Source of the DNA: DATCZB01 sp035513215
GTDB taxonomy: Bacteria > Pseudomonadota > Gammaproteobacteria > Steroidobacterales > Rariloculaceae
Direction: 5' to 3'
Assembly (NCBI GenBank): GCA_035513215.1
Contig: DATKCK010000029.1
Coordinates: 1-64,000 of the forward strand
DNA: 64,000 nt
The notes under the pieces are model-generated. The model did no database searches. It had not been told where the DNA came from and saw nothing but the letters and a program-made list of their open reading frames with translations. This document shows, piece after piece, positions 40,148-47,039 of this stretch; the first letter of the stretch is position 1; each line of letters starts with the position of its first letter. Made by a program: the position numbers and the translations under genes.

Positions 40148-42556
40148 GTGGGCTCGAGTTCTTTGCGTTGGGCGGCGTTCGCGTGGGCTTTGTTGCTCGC
40201 TGCGGCTCCCGCCGTAGCGGATCCGGTGATCGTGAGCGTTCCGCGTCTTTTCGTGAACGAAGGCGAATCGTACTCGTACACGATCGTCGTTCGGGACGAC
40301 GATGACGACGACGACGACGATGACGACGATGACGATGACGACGACGATGACAGGCGTCGATACCGAATCAGCGTGACTTCCAAGCTGCCGCAGTGGCTCG
40401 CATTCGACGGCGACGACACGCTTTCGGGCACGCCCGGCGCGCAGGACTCGGGCAAGTATCGAATCTCGATCGAGGCAAGGCAAGGTCGCGACAAGGATAC
40501 GCAGGACTTCACGATCACGGTACGGGACGTCGCGCCGACTCCTCCACCGCAGACGCCACCGCCTCAGCAACCGCCGCCACCGGCCCCGGCCCCACCGGCT
40601 CCGGCCCCACCGGCTCCGGCCCCACCGGCTCCGGCCCCACCGGCTCCGGCCCCACCGCCGCCAACGCCGCCACCGGCTTCGGCGCCACCAACGCTACCCT
40701 CGGCCGATCTCGCGGCCGCCATTGCGGTCTCACCGAATCCGACGCTCGCAGGCTCGCCCGCGAGGTGGACGTTGACCGTGCGCAACGTTGGGGGCGCCTA
40801 CGTCGCGAACATCGGTTTGCGCGCGCGGTTCTCGGGCATCGGGCCCCTTCAGCTCGAGCTCGTCTCTTCGCCGGCGTGCACGCTGCAACTACTAGGCAAC
40901 GAGGCTGAGCTTGACTGCCGCCTCGGGCCGCTGGCCGGCGGGCAGGCGCAGTCGATCGAAGTCCTCGGCGGCAGCCGCGAGGCCGGCGAAGTTCTCGGCG
41001 TCGCCACGGTATCGATCGCCGACGCGGCGCCGCTCGATGGCGTGCTCGGCAACAACGAGGCGCGCGCATTGTTGACGGTCGCCATGCAGTTGAGCAGCGG
41101 TCCCGCGCAACAGCTCCACGCGCCGGGCGGCACGGCATTGGCGGCCGGGGACCTTAACGGCGACGGTCTCGAGGACATTGCCGTTGCGACGCGCTTCGGC
41201 GAGCGCACGTTGATCTTTTTGAACGGCCGCGATCCGAACGACGAGAACAAGCGCGCGTTCGCGCCGACGCCGCTGCGTTTCGGTACATCCGCGAACGGCA
41301 ACGACATTGCCGCCGCCGATCTCGACGGGGACGGCCACCTCGATCTCGTCGTCGCGAACGCCAACGCCGACAATCACATCCTCATCAATGACGGCAGTGG
41401 CGGGTTCGCGGTGATCGCACTGAGCGGCAGCTCGGCGTCGAGCAACGCCGTGGCACTCGGGGACGTCAATGGCGACGGGCTCGTCGACATCGTGTTCGCG
41501 AATGCTGGCGCCAACACGGTATACCTCAATCAGGGCGGGAGGACGTTCGTGCGCGGCGCGAGTCTCGGCCAGGCGCAGGCCAACAGTGTCGATGTCGCGA
41601 TCGTGGACTTGCTCGGCGATGCTCTGCCCGAGCTCGTGTTCGCGAACCCGGTCGGCGATGCCGCCGTGTACCAGAGCTCGGGAGGGAGCATCGTGCTCGC
41701 TGCTCCGCTGTCGACGGGCCCGACGACCGCGGTTTCCTCCGCGGACTTCGACGGCGACGGGCGCCTCGATCTCGTCTTCGCACGAAGCGCCGGCGCGGCG
41801 CGTGCGGCCTCGAATCTCGTCTACTTGAATCGCTCCACGGCGGTGCCTGTGTTCCTGCTTGCCGATGAGCTCGGCGGTTCCTCGACCGTCGACGTCGTCG
41901 CGGACGACGTCGATCTCGATGGTCTGGATGACGTCGTCGCGATCAACGCCGTCGGGAGCCACCAGCTCTACAAGAACAGCTCGCTCGGCGGCAGCATTGC
42001 GTTCCTGCTGCATCCCGAGCAGTTCGGGGGCGGCGGCGCCGCGGCCTCGGTGGCCGGCAAATTCAATCCAGACGAGCGCGTCGACATCGCGATCGTCGGC
42101 GCCGACCGGATTTCGATCTTCTTCAACGACGGTCGCGGCAATCTCGGCCCCGGCGACGTCGATGCGCCGACGCTAACGCTCGTGGGTACGCCATCGGTCG
42201 CATTTCCGGTCGGCACGCCCTACGTAGACAAGGGTGCGACCGCGATGGATGTCATCGACGGGGACCTGACCGCCGCGATCGAGGTCGACAATCCCGTCGA
42301 CGCGAACGTCATCGGCACGTATACCGTTCGCTACGGCGTCGTCGACAGCTCCGGCAACGCGGCCTCGGCAGTCCACCGTACCGTCCAGGTGGAGGCGCGT
42401 GGCGGTTCCGGCGGCGGCGGTGGCGGAGCGGTTTCGATCGAAATGCTGCTGCTGTTGCTCGCAGCCGCGTCGCTACGCCGAGGTCTCGTCCGGGATTGGG
42501 CGCAGTGCCGGCACCTGCCAAGGCCCGTTTTTCCGGGATCGCCTAGCGAGATCTGA
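40148..42556 (+). CDS. Secreted FG-GAP repeat protein with poly-Asp, Pro-rich linker and GlyGly-CTERM-like end
   Basis: 802 residues. Signal peptide AAFAWALLLAAAPAVA, then a putative Ig/cadherin-like domain interrupted by a run of 19 Asp (about 50-68), continuing LPQWLAFDGDDTLSGTPGAQDSGKYRISIEA. A Pro/Ala linker (about 135-180) leads to a CARDB/DUF11-like domain (FRxVGGAYVANIGLRARF style) and seven or so FG-GAP/VCBS units with DxNGDGxxDI calcium loops (330-680). A DUF5011-like domain (GTPYVDKGATAMDVIDGDLT) follows. The end, GGSGGGGGG, a helix (EMLLLLLAAASL) and RR, matches the GlyGly-CTERM sorting signal. The 24 extra residues after RR are unusual and run into a gene relic. Confidence 0.85.
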   Translation: MGSSSLRWAAFAWALLLAAAPAVADPVIVSVPRLFVNEGESYSYTIVVRDDDDDDDDDDDDDDDDDDDRRRYRISVTSKLPQWLAFDGDDTLSGTPGAQDSGKYRISIEARQGRDKDTQDFTITVRDVAPTPPPQTPPPQQPPPPAPAPPAPAPPAPAPPAPAPPAPAPPPPTPPPASAPPTLPSADLAAAIAVSPNPTLAGSPARWTLTVRNVGGAYVANIGLRARFSGIGPLQLELVSSPACTLQLLGNEAELDCRLGPLAGGQAQSIEVLGGSREAGEVLGVATVSIADAAPLDGVLGNNEARALLTVAMQLSSGPAQQLHAPGGTALAAGDLNGDGLEDIAVATRFGERTLIFLNGRDPNDENKRAFAPTPLRFGTSANGNDIAAADLDGDGHLDLVVANANADNHILINDGSGGFAVIALSGSSASSNAVALGDVNGDGLVDIVFANAGANTVYLNQGGRTFVRGASLGQAQANSVDVAIVDLLGDALPELVFANPVGDAAVYQSSGGSIVLAAPLSTGPTTAVSSADFDGDGRLDLVFARSAGAARAASNLVYLNRSTAVPVFLLADELGGSSTVDVVADDVDLDGLDDVVAINAVGSHQLYKNSSLGGSIAFLLHPEQFGGGGAAASVAGKFNPDERVDIAIVGADRISIFFNDGRGNLGPGDVDAPTLTLVGTPSVAFPVGTPYVDKGATAMDVIDGDLTAAIEVDNPVDANVIGTYTVRYGVVDSSGNAASAVHRTVQVEARGGSGGGGGGAVSIEMLLLLLAAASLRRGLVRDWAQCRHLPRPVFPGSPSEI
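40295..40351 (+). repeat. GAC/GAT microsatellite encoding 19 Asp
   Basis: Nineteen consecutive GAC or GAT codons inside the FG-GAP protein gene. The two codons alternate irregularly, so the tract is a decayed trinucleotide repeat. It interrupts an Ig-like domain and would create a dense negative patch suited to binding Ca2+. Slipped-strand length change would stay in frame. Confidence 0.9.
40591..40650 (+). repeat. Four perfect 15-bp tandem repeats (Pro/Ala linker)
   Basis: The unit CCCACCGGCTCCGGC is repeated four times without change at 40591-40650, with degenerate partial copies on both sides. Each unit encodes five residues of the APAPP linker in the FG-GAP protein. Exact identity of the copies at the DNA level suggests recent expansion. 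Too short and unspaced to be a CRISPR array. Confidence 0.9.
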
Positions 42557-42638
42557 GCAAGCTGCTGATCAGTAATCCTGCGGTAACCGCGATTCCGAGC
42601 GAGGCGATGGGGTGATCGCGCATATACTCGCGCGAGTG
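42543..42638 (-). pseudogene. C-terminal relic of a DUF883 (ElaB/YqjD-like) gene
   Basis: Minus-strand reading gives REYMRDHPIASLGIAVTAGL followed by LISSLLRSR and a stop at 42543-42545. This is the typical C-terminus of DUF883/ElaB/YqjD ribosome-associated membrane proteins (a YVRENPWxSVGIAAGxGLLLGLLLxRR pattern): one anchor helix and a basic end. The upstream part of the gene is missing; an in-frame stop occurs at 42639-42641. The relic overlaps the end of the FG-GAP gene and marks the left border of the acquired-looking module. Confidence 0.7.
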
Positions 42639-42701
42639 TCACCCGCATGTGCGTCAGGAATCCCGCGCACCACCACAACCACGACGAAGCGAAATCACCG
42701 C

Positions 42702-43454
42702 ATGGAACCGACCGCACTCGAACGTCCCGCCGGCCGCATTCAATCGCCGCTGTGGGGTATTCTGGCCAGCATCCTGTTCGTCGCCGCTATCGTCGGTGTA
42801 CTGGTCTATTTCGGCGCCCACGAGCAGATCCTGCGCCTGCTGGAGTGGTTCGACGCCCAGGGGGCGTGGGTGTCGCTGCTGTTCATCCTGCTCATGGCGG
42901 CGGTGGTGGTGCTGGTACTGCCGGGTGTGCTGTTCACCACCGGCGCCGGTTTCGTGTTCGGCGTCATGGAGGGTTCCATCTATGTGGTGACCGGCACCAC
43001 CCTGGGGGCGGTGCTGGCCTTCCTCATCGCCCGCTACCTGTTCGGGCAGCGCGCGCGGCGGTTCGTCATGGCCCGGTCAAAACTCCGCGTGGTCAGCGAG
43101 GAGCTCACACCGCATGGATGGAAGATCGTGCTGCTGACACGCCTGATCCCGTTCTTCCCCAGCAAGATCGCCAACTATTTTTTCGGGCTGACCCCGTTCT
43201 CGCTGCGCGGTTACGCTGCCGGCTCGCTGCTGGGTTTCATCCCCTTCTCGGTGCACAACGTCTATCTCGGCTCCATCGTCGCCGACCTCTCCACGCTGGG
43301 CGCGCGCGACCAGGGCCGTTCTCCACTGGAATGGACCCTCTACGGCGCCGGCTTCGTGGCCACCGTGGTCGCGGTCGTCTACCTCAACCGTCTGGCGCGT
43401 CGCGCGCTGGCCCGCTATACGGACGCAGGCACGATCGACGAGAATCAACCGTGA
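42702..43454 (+). CDS. TVP38/TMEM64 (VTT, DedA-like) membrane protein
   Basis: 250 residues from the ATG at 42702. Six or so helices with the VTT-domain features: LLFILLMAAVVVLVLPGVLFTTGAGFVFGVMEGSIYVVTGTTLGAVLAFLIARYLFGQRARRFV in pieces, and the re-entrant RLIPFFPSKIANYFFGLTPFSLRGYAAGSLLGFIP. Related proteins (DedA, TMEM41B, VMP1, PopT/DedA flippases) move or scramble phospholipids or undecaprenyl phosphate between leaflets. As first gene of the module it may flip the lipid product made by the others. Its TGA overlaps the GTG of the glycosidase gene (GTGA). Confidence 0.9.
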   Translation: MEPTALERPAGRIQSPLWGILASILFVAAIVGVLVYFGAHEQILRLLEWFDAQGAWVSLLFILLMAAVVVLVLPGVLFTTGAGFVFGVMEGSIYVVTGTTLGAVLAFLIARYLFGQRARRFVMARSKLRVVSEELTPHGWKIVLLTRLIPFFPSKIANYFFGLTPFSLRGYAAGSLLGFIPFSVHNVYLGSIVADLSTLGARDQGRSPLEWTLYGAGFVATVVAVVYLNRLARRALARYTDAGTIDENQP

Positions 43455-45700
43455 GCTGGATGACGTGGCTGCCCTGGCGTTTTGTCATTCGCTATATCGC
43501 GCGTAAGCAAGGCTTCCTGGATCCCATCGCCCTGTTGGCGCGTCTGCACAGATTTGCCCAACCGTCCGAGGTCGGTGAACCCATCGAGCTGCTACGCGCC
43601 GGCGTGGTGTTTCACGCCCGCGGCCTGAACAACAGCCGCGTCATCCAGCACAACCTGGACTGGGTCTGGCCCTACTGGATCGAACGCCAGTTCGATCCGC
43701 ATGATGTGTCGTTCATCCCGCGCGCCTTTTCCATCACCCACATCAATCTCACGCACCGCAACTGGACCGCGCTCGGCTATCCGGATTGCCCGGAACTACC
43801 GATCGTCGATCCCCGCGGCCTGCTCACACCCATCCTCGATGGCTGGTCGCTGGACGGCTGGCTGCTGGCCGAGGACGGCCGCTGCCTGCTGCCCTCGCGG
43901 GCCGCCGATTGCCGGCAGCGTCAGGACATGGACCCCGGCGTGCGCATCACCACCGACACAGAAATGGGTGGCCTGGCCCTGAGCAGCAGCGCCTGGGTGC
44001 AGCTCGAATCGGGTGTCCCGGTGTGCAAGCTGCGCCTGCAGGCGCACTCCGACACGCAAGCCTGGCTGGTGCTGGCGCTACGTCCGTACAACCCGGAGGG
44101 CATCAGCTTCATTCATCAGGTCAGCCTGTCGAGTGACCGCAGGGCCTGGCTCGTCGACGATACCCAGCGCGTCGACTTCAGCCGCCCCGCCGCGCGGCAT
44201 CATGCCACTGATTACCGTCACGGGGACGTGTACATACATCTCGAGGATCTCGACGATCAGACCGGCGGCGGCTGCGACGTGGGCATGGTCACCGCGGCGG
44301 CGCTGTTTTCGGTCGCGGCCGGTGAAGCCACGGAGATCACCGCCAGCATCCCGCTCACGGACACACCCGGCCTGCTCGCCGCCGACGCCTGGAACGCCGC
44401 GCAACGCGGGCGCTGCACACTCACTTGCCCGGAGCCGCGTTACCAGTTTCTGTTTGATGCCGCAGTCGCCTCGCTGATTCTGCATTCACCGGACGACGTC
44501 TATCCCGGCCCCTTCACCTACAAGCGCTTCTGGTTTCGCGACGCCGCCTTCATCATCCATGCGCTGCTGTGCGTCGGCCTCACCGGACGAGCCGAACGCG
44601 CGCTGGCGCGCTTCCCGGAACGGCTGACGGCGCTCGGCTATTTCCGCTCCCAGGAAGGCGAGTGGGATGCCAACGGCGAAGTGTTGTGGATCCTGCAGCG
44701 CTTCTACGCCCTGACCGGAAGGACGGCCTCGTCCGACTGGAATGGGACCATCCAGCGCGGCGCCCGCTGGATCGTACGCAAGCGCCTCGCCGACGATCTG
44801 GATGCGCCCCACGCCGGACTGCTGCCAGCTGGTTTCAGCGCCGAGCACCTGGGCCCTAACGATTACTATTACTGGGATGATTTCTGGGGCATCGCCGGTC
44901 TGCGTGCGGCGGCAGTCATGCTCGCGGATGCGGACCCCGTACACAGCGCGGAATTCGCGCAAGCGGCGGATGATTTCGCGGCGGCGGTGCAACGCAGCCT
45001 GGCAGCTTGCACGCACCGCCTCGGTCGTCCCGCCATGCCGGCCTCGCCTTATCGCCGTCTGGATGCCGGCGCCATCGGCTCGCTGGCGTTCGGCTATCCG
45101 GTGCAACTGTGCGCAGCGGACGATCCCCGACTGCTCGATTGCGTCGAGTTCCTGCTCGAGCGCTGTTTTGTGAATGGCGCGTTTTACCAGGATATGATCC
45201 ACTCCGGCCTCAACGCCTACCTGACCCTGCACGTCGCCCAGATCCTGTTACGCGCCAATGACCCGCGCCACCTCGAACTGATGGACACCGTCGCCGCCCT
45301 GGCATCGCCGACCGGCCACTGGCCGGAGGCGATCCATCCGCGCACCGGAGGTGGCTGCATGGGCGACGGTCACCATGTGTGGGCTGCCGCCGATTGGGTG
45401 CTGATGCTGCGCAACTGTTTCGTGCGCGAGGAAGGCGAACGTCTCATCCTGTGCGCGGGCATCCCGCCGCGCTGGCTCGAGCACGGCACGCCGATCCGTT
45501 TCGGACCCGCGCCGACGGCCTTCGGCGCGGTGTCGATCGAGATCAAAGAGCACCCCGCGTCCGCGCTACGCATCACATGGCGTGGCGATTGGCATCACAG
45601 CGCACCGCCCCTCGAGGTGCGCCTGCCTGGATACAAGGTGGTTAGCGTCACTGATGACAGCACGACCGTGGTCCCGGACAAAAAGGAAACTGTTGCTTGA
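43451..45700 (+). CDS. (alpha/alpha)6-barrel glycosidase-like protein (amylo-alpha-1,6-glucosidase/trehalase-like)
   Basis: 749 residues from a GTG overlapping the preceding stop. The N-terminal 330 residues form a beta-rich region. The C-terminal 400 have a six-hairpin glycosidase pattern: PGPFTYKRFWFRDAAFIIHALLCVGLTGRAERAL, SQEGEWDANGEVLWILQRFYALTGR, NDYYYWDDFWGIAGLRAAAVML, and HPRTGGGCMGDGHHVWAAADWVLMLRN. Acidic residues in WFRDA and EGEWDANGE are plausible catalytic groups, as in GH15/GH37/GH63-like enzymes. There is no signal peptide, so it acts in the cytosol unless exported otherwise. The exact family is not certain. Its stop overlaps the glycosyltransferase TTG start by 4 bp. Confidence 0.75.
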   Translation: MSWMTWLPWRFVIRYIARKQGFLDPIALLARLHRFAQPSEVGEPIELLRAGVVFHARGLNNSRVIQHNLDWVWPYWIERQFDPHDVSFIPRAFSITHINLTHRNWTALGYPDCPELPIVDPRGLLTPILDGWSLDGWLLAEDGRCLLPSRAADCRQRQDMDPGVRITTDTEMGGLALSSSAWVQLESGVPVCKLRLQAHSDTQAWLVLALRPYNPEGISFIHQVSLSSDRRAWLVDDTQRVDFSRPAARHHATDYRHGDVYIHLEDLDDQTGGGCDVGMVTAAALFSVAAGEATEITASIPLTDTPGLLAADAWNAAQRGRCTLTCPEPRYQFLFDAAVASLILHSPDDVYPGPFTYKRFWFRDAAFIIHALLCVGLTGRAERALARFPERLTALGYFRSQEGEWDANGEVLWILQRFYALTGRTASSDWNGTIQRGARWIVRKRLADDLDAPHAGLLPAGFSAEHLGPNDYYYWDDFWGIAGLRAAAVMLADADPVHSAEFAQAADDFAAAVQRSLAACTHRLGRPAMPASPYRRLDAGAIGSLAFGYPVQLCAADDPRLLDCVEFLLERCFVNGAFYQDMIHSGLNAYLTLHVAQILLRANDPRHLELMDTVAALASPTGHWPEAIHPRTGGGCMGDGHHVWAAADWVLMLRNCFVREEGERLILCAGIPPRWLEHGTPIRFGPAPTAFGAVSIEIKEHPASALRITWRGDWHHSAPPLEVRLPGYKVVSVTDDSTTVVPDKKETVA

Positions 45701-46986
45701 ACATCCTGATCCTCACCAACACCTTCACGCCGCATGTGGGCGGCGTGGCGCGCTCGGTGGAGGCGTTCAGCGCGGAATACCGTAAACGCGGACACCGCGT
45801 ACTGGTCGTGGCGCCCGAATTTCCCGACATGTCGCTGGATGAAGTCGACGTGGTGCGCATCAACGCGATCCAAAATTTCAACGACAGTGACTTCTCGGTC
45901 GCGCTGCCGATACATCCACAGCTCACCGATTCCATCGACGCCTTCGGCGCCGACATCGTGCACTCCCAGCATCCCTTTCTGCTGGGTATCACTGCGCTGC
46001 GCCTGGCGCGCCACCGGGGACTGCCGCTGGTATTCACGCATCACACCCTGTATGACCAATATACGCACTATGTCCCCGGCGACTCGTCCGCCCTGAAACG
46101 TTTCGCGATCGAACTCGCCACCCGCTATGCTAATCTCTGCGATCAGGTCTTCGCCCCCAGCGAGAGCATCCAGGCGCTGTTGCAGCAACGCGGCGTCACC
46201 ACGCCGATTGCCGTAGTGCCCACCGGCGTGCGCCTGGAAAATTTTGCACAGGGAGATGGACCGGCCTTTCGCAGGCAGATGGGCATTCCGGAAACTGCCT
46301 TCGTGGTCGGCCATCTGGGCCGCCTGGCGCCGGAAAAGAACCTGGAATTTCTGACTCAGGCGGTCGCTGATTTCATCAACCGCAACAGCCGTGCGCATTT
46401 CGTCTTGATCGGCACCGGCCCGTCCGAAGACGCCATCCGGAGTACTTTTGCCCGCGCCGGCTTAGAATCGCAGTTACACATTGCCGGCATTCTGCAGCAG
46501 CAACCGTTGGCCGACGCCCTGCACGCGATGGACGTGTTCGCCTTCGCGTCCACGAGCGAGACTCAAGGCATGGTGCTGACGGAGGCCATGGCGGCCGGTC
46601 TGCCGGTCGTTGCCCTGGACGCTCCCGGCGCCCGTGAAGTAGTCAGCGACGGGCTCAACGGCCGCCTGCTGACGGAGGCATCGTCCGCGACCTTCGGCGC
46701 CGCCTTGGCGTGGGTGGCCGGACTGGCACCGGAGCAATTGCGCGACGTGCAACAAGCCGCACTCGCCACCGCCGCGGCCTTTTCAATACCCCGATCGGCG
46801 GACAAGTCCCTGGCCTGCTACGCAGCGCTCGAATCTAAATCGACTATTTTTGATGCGAACAGAGATGAGCATGGCTGGGAGGATGTCATGACATTTATAA
46901 AAACAGAGTGGAATATCCTGAAAACTATGGCCCGAGCGAGCGACGCGGCGCTCGGCACTCACCTGTTTCCCGAACAGGAAGACTGA
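45697..46986 (+). CDS. GT4 family glycosyltransferase
   Basis: 429 residues, GT-B fold, retaining. The N-domain opens MNILILTNTFTPHVGGVARSVEAFSAEYRKRGH, with HSQHPFLLGITALRLARHRGLPLVFTHHTLYDQYTHY typical of diacylglycerol or polyprenol glycosyltransferases. The C-domain has VGHLGRLAPEKNLEFL and the EX7E motif in STSETQGMVLTEAMAAGLPVVALD. The closest described type is the lipid glucosyl- or mannosyltransferase group (1,2-diacylglycerol 3-glucosyltransferase, PimB). The TTG start overlaps the preceding stop. The last 50 residues (from SKSTIFDANRDEHGWEDV) are AT-richer and probably family-specific. Confidence 0.88.
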   Translation: MNILILTNTFTPHVGGVARSVEAFSAEYRKRGHRVLVVAPEFPDMSLDEVDVVRINAIQNFNDSDFSVALPIHPQLTDSIDAFGADIVHSQHPFLLGITALRLARHRGLPLVFTHHTLYDQYTHYVPGDSSALKRFAIELATRYANLCDQVFAPSESIQALLQQRGVTTPIAVVPTGVRLENFAQGDGPAFRRQMGIPETAFVVGHLGRLAPEKNLEFLTQAVADFINRNSRAHFVLIGTGPSEDAIRSTFARAGLESQLHIAGILQQQPLADALHAMDVFAFASTSETQGMVLTEAMAAGLPVVALDAPGAREVVSDGLNGRLLTEASSATFGAALAWVAGLAPEQLRDVQQAALATAAAFSIPRSADKSLACYAALESKSTIFDANRDEHGWEDVMTFIKTEWNILKTMARASDAALGTHLFPEQED

Positions 46987-47039
46987 TGCTGCACATATAC
47001 CATTCACCACCCACGGCCGCGGACGAGGCAGACTAGCCC

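Noticed and set aside
40574..40785. Tandem repeats as a possible CRISPR array
   Set aside because: The units are 15 bp, contiguous with no spacers, and encode a Pro/Ala linker inside a gene. No cas genes in the window.
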